In this document: piece by piece, positions 35,201 through 46,534 of the stretch
How positions within the stretch are numbered: the stretch's first letter is position 1
Layout of the letters: every line of letters starts with the position of its first letter
Origin: Tubulanus polymorphus
Lineage: Eukaryota; Nemertea; Palaeonemertea; Tubulaniformes; Tubulanidae
Assembly (NCBI RefSeq): GCF_964204645.1
Contig: NC_134033.1
Coordinates: 12,774,155 to 12,838,154, forward strand
Reading direction: 5' to 3'
DNA length: 64,000 nucleotides
Translations under genes and position numbers: made by a program
Notes under the pieces: generated by a model
What the model was told of the DNA's origin: nothing
The model's input: only the letters and a program-made list of their open reading frames with translations
Database searches by the model: none

Positions 35201-36062
35201 TTCAGATGAATTAGCCCTCAGGTTAAAGGTAACACCAGTCTATTAGACCAGCCCCTGCATTTTATCTTGGAACTGGTCTGGTCCAATGCCACTATATTAA
35301 CTACATACCCTGAAGGCTGGTATCAAGTTGACTCTGGGGCTGAATTCATTTTCAATCGAATTATCCCACAGGTAGAAGTTAATACCAGTCCATAAAACAA
35401 CTGGGCCCAGTATATTCATGACAAATCTCGAGTACCCAGTTAGACTACTTACGCGGTCGGATGACTTTTTCCATAAAAGCGATGTTCTAACATCAGACAG
35501 TAAGCGTTGAAAATCTGAGCATATTTAATCCACTGTCCGGTGACCATCCAGACAGGATTCGCGGGTCCTTCACCTCCGATCATCAGGAATACGACCGATA
35601 CACCGGCGCTAGTCGGTTTATAAAACGTCGCATTGCGGAAAAATCTCTAAAATATCAACAAATCATAAATTAAAGTATTTCTGAGAATCTCATGCAGGTG
35701 GATCCATAGATGGACGGTATTAACACCCTAGTCTCACCAAGACAACAAGAAATTTCTTTTACCCCAGTATCCTGGGCTACGGCTAAGGTTACAATAATTA
35801 CCTGGTTCCACATTCTTGTATCAGCATCGTTGAAATGATCTAGTTTCTGGACGAACCATTCGTCTTTCGGGAGCGTCGTGCCTTCCGGTTTCGGCGGGGG
35901 AGGCAACACGAGAATTCCATTCTTTTTACTAGCAATTTTGCCAGTTTGATGAAGAGCCTGGGTGGCGTCACCGACCACGAAAGTCAAAGTACCAAAAGCT
36001 GATATCATCAACAAAAACACTGGAGCAAGTGTAGTGATTCCGTTATGCTTCGAAATCGACAT
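32285..36062 (-). CDS. PRSS16: S28 serine carboxypeptidase, PRSS16-like
   Basis: Members of peptidase family S28 (PRCP, DPP7, PRSS16) act in lysosomes, endosomes or outside the cell. Nine exons join in frame: 35802-36062, 35453-35646, 34817-35049, 34171-34297, 33889-34003, 33432-33621, 33228-33321, 32945-33147 and 32285-32391; 507 aa against about 514 for human PRSS16. An N-terminal hydrophobic segment (residues 13-31) is a signal peptide. Then come [24 protein letters not shown] and [10 protein letters not shown], all typical of the family. The catalytic triad is readable: Ser195 in GGSYPG, Asp454 in [11 protein letters not shown] and His476 in [10 protein letters not shown]. The overall match is nearer PRSS16 and the nematode K12H4.7 type than PRCP, but the exact orthology was not tested. 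The start codon faces MED4 across 228 bp. Confidence 0.92.
34370..34772. mobile_element. About 400-bp dispersed repeat (GGAGTTTTTAAG family), copy 2
   Basis: It shares block order with 23648-24058 and 50881-51292: ATCAGTCATTNC near the start, CTCCTAAATCGGTA in the middle, and GGAGTTTCAAGCACCTTT and TAGGGACCCTGA at the end. It lies in an intron of the PRSS16-like gene. Confidence 0.7.
35160..35410. repeat. Inverted-repeat-rich intron segment
   Basis: Phrases of the type AGACTGGTATTACCTTCAAC and GTTAAAGGTAACACCAGTCT are inverted copies, followed by a similar, more diverged pair ending at about 35408. This resembles a foldback element related in style to the CAGGGTCCAGTTCCACAG family. It lies between exons 2 and 3 of the PRSS16-like gene. 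Confidence 0.5.
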
Positions 36063-36290
36063 TTCTACCTTGTGGCAACTACTTCACCCTAAACATAAAT
36101 ATGAATTGTTTTCAAAATATGTAGAATCAACTGCCACAAACCAGTTCCGATGTTTAAAAAGGCCCTTAAAGGTGAAAAAGGTACGATTTCGGCGAAACTT
36201 CATTCAGACACACCCAACGACCTTGAAACCGATAAGCGGGGATTCCCCACATCCAATCCAAGTCCTTCTCCGTAGTTTACGGATATTTCA
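36063..36290. promoter_or_regulatory. Shared promoter interval, PRSS16-like and MED4
   Basis: The two start codons are 228 bp apart and point away from each other, so both promoters and 5' UTRs must fit here unless an upstream non-coding exon exists. I see no clear TATA box or CpG-rich island. The arrangement suggests a bidirectional promoter (inference). Confidence 0.5.
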
Positions 36291-38339
36291 ATGGCGTCCG
36301 CCGGTGGTGGCAATTCGAGCACTCGAACGAAAATAATCTCCCTGATCGATGATATCGAAATTCTATCGAAGTGAGTATCTATTTACGAATAAGAAACATT
36401 TTTCTCAACCTCTTCCCGAACTTGGTCTTTATTTTATCTCCGTTTAAGGGAGAATTTCGGATTCAAACGTTTTTATGCGGTTGACACTATTAAGCGTTTT
36501 ATGGACTTCATTGTGGATTGACATAATTGAAAAATTTTATTTTCTAGGGAACTGTTTGATATATTGGCCGTACCTAAAGGCCAGAGGAGTGAAGACTCGA
36601 GTACGAGTGATTTGATCCAGCTTCTCGTAGAAAAAGATGCCGAAATTCAGGAAAACTTAAAAATAGGTAGCTACATGATTGAGCCTTTTTGTTCCTGCAG
36701 CGATTAAGGCTACCCCCAGAGACTTTAATTCATTCCGCATTTATTTCATTTTTCACGATAGCGAACGAACAAGCGTCGATTCAGGAAAAAAAAGAATGTC
36801 TGAAAAAGGAAATTGAAAAACGCGATCAAGACATCAAACAACTGCAGAAAAATCTCAAAGAGGCCGAAGCAATTTTGGTAAAGATCACCTGGGTTAAAAA
36901 AAGAGATCGCCGAAATTTTCGTATTTATACCAGTTTTATTAAAGATGAGTTTATTTATTGATATTCAGGCTACGGCGATTTATCAGGCCAAACAGAAACT
37001 CTCTTCGATCCAGTTAGCCAATCAGAAAGCTGTGCAATCAGAAGAATTGATTAAATATGCCCATAGAATCAGCGCCAATAACTCGGTGGCCGCCCCACCT
37101 ACGTGGGCACCAGGTATTCATTTGTGTTTTTGGAATACGGTAGACTCGACCTAGATAGAGCCGAATTATCACTTAAATCGGAACCCAAAATCTTACTCCG
37201 TCGCGATACTAGAATGTCAATGAATCCCAATGACTGGCAGCGCTACTGCGACAAGCAGGGATTCTGCGAAGACCCATCAGGTATCATTACCCAGGGCCGG
37301 ATACCGGGGATAATTTCGTAGGCTTGTTACATCCCAAATGGGCACTTCGATGTCCAAAAAGGCAATATTAGATGTACTCCTGCACTGAGGGGTTGATTTC
37401 GAAATTTTCAAATTTCATCAAAAATGAACTTACTTTCATTACCAAGAACTGGGTCTATAAATTAGTGCCATCTGGTGTAGTCGGTACCGACCTAATTGAT
37501 TTGCATTAGGAATTTCTACTGTGCTATGAAAATGGGAAACTTATGATGTATTTGTTATTGTATTGTTTTGCAGGAGACCCGCGAAGGCCTTACCCGACTG
37601 ACATCGAAATGAGGGTCGGCTACCTCGGACGACTGAACGAGATCGCTTTACAAAATCCCGGCTCGCTGCAGACGCAATTCAGCATCCCCGAATTATCCGG
37701 GGCTCGACACCACCCCCACCTAGGTAAAATTCATATCTTTGAAAATTTTGCGGGTACTTTTCAAAAGTGTGTTACGACAAGAACTGTATTGTACCGGTCT
37801 CGAAAGTCTTAAAGAAATATTTCGACATTTTTGCCAATTTTTCCAACTGTTTCTTCGATTCATTTCAGCTTTTTTCTTTACTTTCAAAATAAAATCGAAT
37901 TGTTTAGATAAAGCTTTGGTAAATAATTTTGGAAATAGGGGCCAATCGTTCTGGTACAATGGAACTTAGTTTATGTTACCTCTGATATATAACTATTGTA
38001 TTATGAATTATTGGTAATAACGAAAAACATATTTTCTGGTCCCCTGAAATTCTGGGGAATTGGCCCCCGTAGTTTTGTCTGTTAGTTTAACTCTGATAGG
38101 TTGATCTTTCTTTGATTTCTTTGTCGTTATTTACTTCAACAGATCACATGATGTCGTCCGGTCTGGCGACGTCTGCCTCGTCGTCGTGGACGACGCATGA
38201 TTTGAACAGTACGATGTCGGCGTCGGCGACCGCTAGTCAACAAATGACTGTCACTATCGACAGCAAGAGCACGAAAGAGAACGAGGATGTGGAAGTCATG
38301 TCGACCGACTCGTCGAGCAGTTCCAGTAGCGACGAGTGA
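36291..38339 (+). CDS. MED4: Mediator complex subunit 4
   Basis: MED4 belongs to the middle module of the Mediator complex, which links activators to RNA polymerase II. Six exons join in frame: 36291-36370, 36548-36666, 36762-36877, 36969-37113, 37574-37723 and 38143-38339, giving 268 aa; human MED4 has 270. The N-terminal part ends with [18 protein letters not shown] coiled coil at about residues 66-115 contains [20 protein letters not shown] and runs into [13 protein letters not shown]. The signature [16 protein letters not shown], the [20 protein letters not shown] block and the Ser-rich tail [13 protein letters not shown] match the family almost word for word. A diverged linker of about 90 residues lies between the last two, as in other animals. 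The start is close to the expected position. Confidence 0.96.
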
Positions 38340-38908
38340 TCTACTAACACGCCATCTATAGTCGTTATTTCAACTAGCGATTTGTCTCATAATTTCGATG
38401 ATACGATTAGCATTTATCTGATTGACGAATACTGTCTGCGATAAAGATGTCAATCAGCAGCATGGAACCATCCCTTCAGTCATTCTGGAGCCATCCCTTC
38501 CTGACATCGCCATTTTAGTATGAAGACTGTACGACCACTTTTTGAAAGTGTACTGATAAAATGTCTGATATCATCCGATGCAGATTGCAGCGTTGAAATG
38601 TAGATGATCAATTTTCGAAAGAGTGCTGATAAATGCTTTGTATTGTAGTTTATTTATAAGTAACAATGTTTGGGGGTGAAGTCCTGAACGCGTGTTAAGT
38701 TTGCGCGATAAAAAAATGAAAGAATGTTGCAGATAATGAATTGTATGTGAGGAGTGAGGATTCGAATAGCAATTTGATAACCCGCATGAATAGAGTAGAA
38801 CTATTCATCGGATATTATCGTGAAAAAGTAATGTTTTTGTAGATGTAAATATTGTTTTGTGAAGTCATTTTATGTTGTATTATCGTGATATGTACGTCAT
38901 GTTTTGTA

Positions 38909-38914
38909 AATAAA
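38909..38914 (+). terminator. Poly(A) signal for MED4
   Basis: AATAAA on the plus strand 570 bp past the MED4 stop codon, followed by a TTTGT-containing stretch. Confidence 0.6.
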
Positions 38915-39898
38915 GTTTGTACAATATAGAACCTTCATCAAGTTTTTGATTTGTAGTTTTTCATCCATTGTTCTGCGAACGTGGCAAAAGATGCATTTGG
39001 ATAAGTCGTCAACAACATAATGAAGAAAGTTTCACTCTATAGGGTCAGAAAAATATTTCTAAAAAACATGTCCAACTTAGTGGACTACTTTTGGTTACAA
39101 ACCAACTGTATTCATATTGACAGTACTACACTGTTCTCATCCATAGACTGACCACTGTATATCGGACAATAAAAACGTAAGTATATGAAGCATAGACTTC
39201 ATTTACACCAAGGATGATTGCCTCAGATTATTGCATATCCTTCTGATGACCTGGACTTTGCATACCTCTGAATCTATTGGGTCCATATTTGGAAGGCCAG
39301 CGGGCTACAGAAGAAAAGGTTCACTATTTTTCAAATAGAGTAGCCATGTGGCTACCATCGGGGTGCCTCCATTTCTTTGAAGAATTACGTCAGAAAATAT
39401 GCAATTTCTAAAAGTGAGTCAAATTTCCTCGTGTTAATGGTCTTTTACATGTACTTATATAAGGGAAGGGTAACCCAGTTGGAAGGCTGGGGTCTGGACC
39501 CCGAGACCACCCCTTAATCCGCCGCTGGGTCCCGAGGAACGCAAGGCAAGCAGAGTCTTCAGAGTATTCGGTTAGGATAACTACGACCACATTTTCCAGT
39601 CCCGCAACAAAACGACAATAATACCACTACCGCTTTTTTTATGAGAATAAAATTTATTCCATAAAATTTTCATCACAATAGAATTTAGTATGAAAAAAGT
39701 CCACAGTCGATAAATAATGCATAATTATCATATCATTTTTATATTTGTAAATATATACCATCTATAGAAATACAAGAATAGTACGTAAGACCCAGCTTAA
39801 TCCGAAATAATCCGTTTATGAGAAATCTGGATCAATATGATCAGACTAAACATTTACATCATATTTCACATATCAGTACGTTTAGGCAAAGAAAAATC

Positions 39899-40085
39899 GG
39901 TACCTTGTTTCTCATTTCTGCTTTAAAGTTGACCCGGCTAGCCGCGTATCTACCCCGCACATTACTTCTTTCTAAAATCATGTTCAGGGTAACGATAACA
40001 GACCCTGCAGCTATAGAAATGAACTGATTACAAATCTATTGCAGTGTCTGAAATTGACCTGCCCGATTAGGAGAAACAAGGTATC
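39899..40085. mobile_element. MITE with GATACCTTGTTTCTC ends
   Basis: The left end GGTACCTTGTTTCTC and the right end GGAGAAACAAGGTATC are inverted repeats about 187 bp apart. Both carry a nearby GACCCGGC or TGACCTGCCC block. It is the most complete copy of the family also seen at 1630-1797 and 7406-7456. Confidence 0.75.
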
Positions 40086-42101
40086 ATTTATCTAGCGTCA
40101 TGTATCTGTAGACCATCGGATGATATCTCGATAATATCAAAATCGGGTTTAGGATGATCCGGATTATGCAGGTCCGACTATATTTCTCTATACAACAACG
40201 AATAACGTTCTCTTAAATTTTTTCTTCCACTTTATCTAGTTTTTTTTTCCAGGTGTTTCAGCTAGTAGTAAACGCACATCGATAAAAAAAAGCTCGTTAT
40301 TAAACAATGAACCCATAGTTCGTTGGTTTCTAAAATTTAATTTAGCATTCAGGGGTCAGTCGCTGAAAAGTTGGTCAAATATAACCGGTGGATAAACACC
40401 ATAGTAACAATGAACTCATCATCAGACGGCTGCGTAGCAGACGGCCACAAGCTTCAGCCGACCCTGTCCTGTACCAGTTCCTCAATTTGTTTGTCACTAT
40501 GTCAACTATCCACTTGTTAACTCTAACTAACTTTTGAGCAACTGCAGCCCCTAGTTATCAGCTTTCAGGTGGTGGTGTAACATGTACATGTATATATATA
40601 TATATGGTTTCAAAGCACACATGTGCATGTCGTGTGAGTCCAAGTCACAATCAATGAAAATTATTGCACATCTCACTAAAATGAACATATCTAAAAATGA
40701 GGTATATATATAAATATAATCTATTCCTATCAACAAGTGAGTGTTAAGTTTTAGAATTCTTAAAAGTCTTAAAATTGAAACAAAAAACATTTACCGGGTA
40801 TGTAAATTTGCGGAGTAAATTTCTTGATGAAATATTCTCACGTTGAAATAGAATCGTTTTTTGTGATTATCAAAAACGTATTCTTAATGGACGCTTTCAT
40901 TTAATTAGCTACATCGCATCTGAGCTCTGTACTGTTTATATTTGAACTTATGCTGAACTCTGAAGGCGGGCGTAGGTCTGCACCCTCGCGACTGCCAGCA
41001 ATGCGATCGTCTGTGACTGCTAGCTTTGATTGCGCTACAAAGACAGTCACTACTTTCTTTGATGCGACATGTTAAACGAAGCGCTCAGTTCAGACCAGAC
41101 TACCTCATATCTGTAATTGTAGTATTTTCACCAAATATAAGAGTAATTTGAAATTATTCCGATGTTGAGAGTATTTCGATATTTTTGGGAGTCATTGGGC
41201 TCTTTAAAAGAGTAGAAACAACCCTGAAATGGTAGTCGTAGTCAGGTCTCCCAGTTGAAACCAATCATGTTGCATTGCAAGCAATCGCGAGCCAACCAAC
41301 GTCTGCCTCAAAAAATATTATGCCATCAAATGATTCATCATTGCACAGATAACAATAAGAGTGCGAATATGTAATTCAATCGGCCGTGTCTTCGTAACAC
41401 AAGTCCAGAAAAATCATATAACATATCGGAATACAATAGAATTGATGGGAATTCTAATTCGATCATGTAGACACAGCTTTTAATTTTCATAAATTCATCT
41501 AACTCTATCTCTCTCTAACACAGAGGCCTGCCTCCGTGGTGGTGGGTGTAAAAATTATGCTAACAAACTAACACAAAAACCGGGGTGAAAATATGCACAA
41601 GTTTATAACAAAATAAAAACTAAAAATCACCGTAAAAAGCCACTAAACATAGTCACTTGAACATCGATTGTCACAAACAGTTCCAAAAAATGTTCTGTTT
41701 ACTGGCTATAGTTTTATTAATCAACGACACGTTGTAACTGGCACGTGGGGAAGGGATGGACAGATTTTACACAGATATATAGGTATACAAACCTACAAAC
41801 ACGCTACTGGCACCGATAAGACTTATCGTCGACTGGGCGTTAGTCTGAATGTCGAACGATATACAAAATGTCCCCTACAACACCGGCTAAATACTAGACT
41901 AACTGGGTTCCTGATATGAACAGCAACTGATTTAAAGATATGATAGGTCGATATAAGTAAAAGACAATCAATTAAGGCGTGATTTGACTTACGCGGCAGG
42001 TATCAATCGACAGCTTCTAGAACCACCTTTCCAATCATTTTTCACCAGTGTATTGTGATGTCTCGATGATCAATTTTTGAAAGTGTGCCGATGAAATGAC
42101 T

Positions 42102-42215
42102 CAGGACCCAGTTCTACAGTTGTGAGTTAGAGTTAACTCCGAGTTAAAATTAGTTCATCTTGAATGAGTTAACTCTGAGTTAAATCTTAACTCAGAACTG
42201 TGGAACTGGACCCTG
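42102..42215. mobile_element. Foldback MITE (CAGGGTCCAGTTCCACAG family), copy 2
   Basis: It begins CAGGACCCAGTTCTACAG and ends CTGTGGAACTGGACCCTG, with palindromic AACTCNGAGTTAA cores between. The length equals the 22710-22823 copy. Confidence 0.85.
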
Positions 42216-42374
42216 GTGTGTTATGAAAAAAAAGTCTCAGCTGAGGTCTTTTGCGGTTGTTTATCCAAGACCAGTCTAGGCCCATTTTAGTTCTACAGCC
42301 GATTTAAGGCCGTAGTTAAAATTCAAGATCACTATTGGACTTACATCACCATTGCGTAACTGGACTGAACATAC

Positions 42375-42528
42375 GTGAAGCCAAGTTGATCATAAATTAG
42401 AAGGGCGATGAAGTAGCCGATCGAATGTTTGAAGGGCGTAGGGTCTCGCCAGTGATAAATGATCGTGGTGGTATAAGTGAAATGTGAATCGAATGCTAGG
42501 GTACAAGCGACATCAAGTGTTTCCATAT
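42375..42528 (-). CDS. Possible exon of a TLC-like membrane protein
   Basis: A minus-strand frame bounded by an acceptor (GACTGTAG) and a donor (CAC before GTATGT) encodes WRDPTPFKHSIGYFIALLIYD, a hydrophobic stretch in which GYFIxxLxxD recalls TRAM/LAG1/CLN8 (TLC) domain proteins. No flanking exons of such a gene were recognised; lower coordinates are repeat-rich. It could be a real exon of an unresolved gene, a remnant, or chance. The family link is weak. Confidence 0.3.
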
Positions 42529-42734
42529 CTACAGTCAATTATTATATAGAAATAAAACCAATACTAATCAAAAAGATATAAATTTGATCCGACATTTTTC
42601 AAGAACATTCGATACGACTGATACCAACCTAAATCCGACATAACCGGGCTTGTCAGTGTATACATATTTGATAATCGTTGGTTTTATTTCTATCACGACT
42701 TCTATCACGGAATTTGTTCCGAATTTGAAACTTC

Positions 42735-43157
42735 TACAGGGTTCTTACGGGTTTCTGAATTTCATTTTCCATAAGTTTTCCAGACCCAGTTTATAAACTT
42801 TCTATTTACACGTTGTCAACCTAAACATGTAATGAATAGGCCCATTCGAATTAAATAAGCGCCAATTATCAATACCAAGCAAGCAAACCATAGCCTAAAA
42901 TTCGAAATAGAAGGAAAATTTTGTTTTGAAACCCTTTTCTAATTTTTCTTTTCTTCTCCGTAGCCATAGAGAAAAATAAACAAAGCTTTTCAAAGCTTTT
43001 CCACGGCCTGGAAAAAGGATTCCCATTTTTCCAAATCTTTCAGAAACCCATAAGAACCCAAAAAGGATTCCCATATTCCAAATCTTTCAGAAACCCATAA
43101 GAGCCCAAAAAGGATTCCCATTTTCCAAATCTTTCAGAAACCAATAAGAACCCAGTC
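42735..43157. mobile_element. Inverted-end repeat with internal minisatellite
   Basis: The left edge ACAGGGTTCTTACGGGTTTCTG and the right edge TTTCAGAAACCAATAAGAACCC are inverted repeats. The right half (43003-43157) is a tandem array of about three 48-50 bp units of the type AAAGGATTCCCATTTTCCAA. The element lies just past the stop of the lipase gene. Confidence 0.65.
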
Positions 43158-43185
43158 TACAGCCAGTGATTGTTACTAGTTAAAG

Positions 43186-46100
43186 CTAGTATCTGGTATT
43201 ATCGATACTCGTGTGTTTAGTAACCGGCTGTTTAACCTTATCCTTGATGTCATTATTAGCACCATCGGCGTCGTCGTCTGCCGTTCCGGTCGGCGACGTC
43301 TCCACGGCGCACGTCGACGACACGCGTTGAATCTGATTGGTCGGCAGCGACAGCCGACGCACCTGATCGCGGATCGTTTCGTTGAGAATGTTCTCGGTCG
43401 AGCCGAGATTGCTCGGCGGGAACTCGGCGTTGTTCTCCTCGAAGCAGCATTCGCGTCGCAGGAACGCCTTTGCGTCTTTGATGCCGCGTTCGTAGTACGC
43501 TTTCAACAGCGACTTCGACGGCGGGAACAGCGCGTGTATCACGCGTACCGCGTTGTTGCGATTCACCTGGAAATCCTGCGAGCCCCAGCCGAGGTACCAG
43601 TTGCGACCGGCCTTGTCGGTCGGCGAGATCGTCTGCTTGCCGCTGAACGGCGACACGTAGATCGTCAGTCCGTCTGCGAATCCGGGCAGGTTGTCGGTGA
43701 TTCCGCCGTCGTAGAAGTGATGGCCGCGGATGACCGGTGGACGAAATCCTCCGTACACAGGAATATAACTGCTCGCTAGTAAACACTGAAATATAGAAAA
43801 CGGTTGTCGTTAGCTACGATGTTCTACTATTGACGATTGAGTTTCTATTTGATTTTGGTCGACATTAAGGTCAGATTGATATTTGCTGAATATCAGTAAC
43901 TAGTAATAATTCATTTATTCTCAATAAACTTCAGGAGCATATGAAATTCTTCAGTATTGTGGTTCTAATTAGACTCTGGACCCAGTCCCACAGTTGTTTG
44001 GGTTAAACTAGACTCTCGACCCAGTTCCACAGTTGTTTGGGTTAAACTAGACTCTGGACCCAGTCCCACAGTTGTTTGGGTTAAACTAGACTCTGGACCC
44101 AGTCCCATAGTTGTTTGGGTTAAACTAGACTCTGGACCCAGTTCCACAGTTGTGAGGGTTTAATATGACTCTGGACTCACAGTGTCACATGCTTTGGACT
44201 CTCTGAATTCCTTTCATTTCCGAGGAGGATTCATTACAGTATTACAACTAACAAATACTCCGCAATCAGCGTATTGATTATCATTGCGGTCAAGTTTAAA
44301 GATAGCAGGTAACCGGAGCCAGAGAGGGCGGTTTGTTCGGAGGACGGAGGGATGGGCGAATAATATCGATTTGAAAATTACGATGAAATCAACACCGTCT
44401 GCGATCGTGAAACGAGCTCGAAGCGCACGTCATCGCGCGGAGACAATCGATGATCTCACAATCGTTGTTGTCGTCGTCGTTTAAAATCGTTAAAACGCTT
44501 CGTCTGTATTCAGTCTGTTTTCGGAATAATAACTCGAAGGCTAAACAACAAACTGAGAGTAACACAGTAAACATATTGAGTATTGATTTCTAGGGAAGGG
44601 ATGCATATCACGATGACGAAACATATGAGTTCATTCCATCGCATACTCTGTAGATATCACATACGGTGAACGTACTTTATAACCCCACCATTGGGACTAG
44701 TTAATGAAAAACATGGCATTAGGGATCATTCATCTACATTAAGCATTACAGTACGCAATTGCACTGACCCCTCCCCCCTCCCTTGATGCGTACGTAATAA
44801 ATGAATGACCCCTTATGATGAATTTGGCCGCGTTAAAAAGAATAGTATTTTCAGTGAATTTTAGCTAGATTGAGCATATGACTTAATACTTGTAAATAAG
44901 CATCATTCAAAGTCAAAATATCAACGATATTCACTAAAATCTACGGAAAGTATGAAATGGATGAGTGGGAACTAGAATTTACAACTTACGTTGATCAATT
45001 CATCGCGAGACGCGAATTCCGATTGTATCACATTTTTCTTTTTGCGCGCCGTCGTCATCGATATGTGCAGTTTACCGGTGGCCTGTTCGTGGGCGTCGGG
45101 CGGCAGGTATTCCTGTAGAAACAGTTTCAGCGGGTCCATGATGCTGTAACCGGGCGTCAACGCGCCCAACGGTTTACTGTTCACTTCGCGCGACAGGTTG
45201 TAACAGAACTGGATGCATTCCTAGAAATCAGAGAGAAAAGCCAGTATGGGATGAGGAACATTAAACGATGCGTAAAATGCAGCAGAATCTGCATTTTGAT
45301 GTTCAAGTGAATCCGGTTTATGAGAAATACAGATTGAAATTCGACCCAAATTTCAAAACACTGGAAAAGAACTAATCGAAACAAATTGTTAACTCTACTC
45401 ATTTCTGAAGAACCAGGGCCCAGTTTCACAAAAAGGATTAACCCTTTCAGTGCGTCTACACCGCAGTGCGGTGTATGAATTGGTGATAGATTTTGCTAGT
45501 ACACCACACTGCGGTGTATTGATGTAATTTGTAATTATCTCTATTGAAAAATGGCAGCACGTGTCAAACATAGTGAAATACTAGTAACTAACGATACACC
45601 GCGCCGCGGTGTAGACGCACTATAGTGGTATTCCCGTTGTTCAACACACTAGGTTGGAATTTTTTAGAATTTTCAAACGATCTCCAGCACTATAGGGTAT
45701 TAATTAGTCAGCACTGAAAGGGTTAAGGCCTAAATCGATTTAAGATAAACTGAATTAATGAAGAAATTAAATCGATTTAGGCTTTAATCCATTTTGTGAA
45801 ACTGGGCCCGGTGTTTTAACCTCGGATCAATCACGTAATCACTCAATTCGAAATTTTACCTAATATTCACAGAAACAACTGACCTGTATTTTATCTCTCG
45901 CGCAGACGATCGCCGCCGCTATCAACGAACCGGCCGAAGCGCCACCTACGCGGTGAACGCGTGACAGCAACGTCTGGCCGTGTTTGACGAGACAGTTCGC
46001 GACGCCGAGGTGATAAATACCGAGGAAACCGCAGCCGCAGAACGACAGATTCAACACGTCGGCCGTACGAGCGGTCACCGGACGAAGCATCTCCGGCGGG

Positions 46101-46534
46101 ATTACAATTGAACCGATTGAAGCTACAGACGACGTCTCGTCGAGTTGTTGATGATTTTCCGATTCGGATAAATCCGTATTATTTGCAACTTCGATTTCGG
46201 TATTTGCCGAATGAATTTGTTCGTTGTTTTTCCTGTTGTCCGCAGCCGGTTCGGGTTTTATTGCGTCGTTGACCGGTGCTGGTTCGATTGCATCTCCTGC
46301 TGGTGTTGGTTCTGCTGCGGGTGTCGGTTCTGACTCAGGTGTTGGTTCTGCCTCAGGTGTTGGTTCTGCTGCGGGTGTTGGTTCTGCCTCAGGTGTTGAT
46401 TCTGCTGCCGGTGTTGGTTCTATCGCGTCTGCCCCTGTGTTTTTCTCGGTATCGTCTTTACGCGTCTGCTCGTCGGTTTTCTCGTTGCTCTCGGTAACCG
46501 TTGCGATATTGTCGTCGTCGCTGGTCGTCGTCAT
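43186..46534 (-). CDS. PNPLA2: Patatin-like phospholipase, ATGL/PNPLA2 group
   Basis: Family members hydrolyse triacylglycerol or phospholipid, typically at lipid droplets. Three exons join in frame: 45884-46534, 44990-45220 and 43186-43785, giving 493 aa. The patatin domain starts with LNLSFCGCGFLGIYHLG, containing the oxyanion loop GCGFLG (167-172). Next come GASAG with nucleophile Ser200, DAHEQATGKLHIS, and YDGGITDNLP with Asp320. The Ser-Asp spacing (120) is nearly that of human ATGL (47 and 166). SPFSGKQTISP and the ALFPP phrase place it with PNPLA1/2/3/5. Unlike those it has about 160 extra N-terminal residues, including an acidic Pro repeat (EPTPAAEPTPE type) coded by a 36-bp-scale imperfect repeat at 46265-46430. 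The C terminus after the patatin domain is short and shows no obvious droplet-binding hydrophobic helix. An in-frame stop precedes the start. PNPLA2 is used as the group name; orthology within the group is untested. Confidence 0.92.
43972..44165. repeat. 39-bp tandem repeat x 5 in lipase intron
   Basis: Units begin at about 43972, 44011, 44050, 44089 and 44128 and read GACTCTGGACCCAGTCCCAC plus TTGTTTGGGTTAAACTA. The unit resembles the edge of the CAGGGTCCAGTTCCACAG foldback family, which may have been amplified. A frame without stops results from the unit length being a multiple of three. Confidence 0.85.
45413..45811. mobile_element. Foldback MITE interrupted by a nested element
   Basis: The outer ends CCAGGGCCCAGTTTCACAAA and TTTTGTGAAACTGGGCCCGG are inverted repeats, with inner palindromic GCCTAAATCGATTTAA arms. 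The left arm is split after GGATTAA by the element at 45438-45726. It lies in the first coding intron of the lipase gene. Confidence 0.85.
45438..45726. mobile_element. piggyBac-type MITE nested in a foldback MITE
   Basis: TTAACCCTTTCAGTGC at the left and GCACTGAAAGGGTTAA at the right, with TTAA at both edges. Internally it carries several palindromic CACCGCNGTGCGGTG-like motifs. It is non-coding, 289 bp long, and related to 31541-31786. Confidence 0.88.

Larger units (their letters stand above)
38940..42374. other. Intergenic, repeats only
   Basis: No gene is supported here. Recognised content is a GATACCTTGTTT-family MITE at 39899-40085 and a foldback MITE at 42102-42215. Short TA runs occur near 40590 and 40700. 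The remaining sequence shows no splice-bounded exon with family motifs. Confidence 0.5.

Noticed and set aside
43213-43786. Long frames (188 and 176 codons) overlapping the lipase last exon
   Set aside because: They are alternative-frame and antisense shadows of a GC-rich exon with clear patatin motifs in the other frame.
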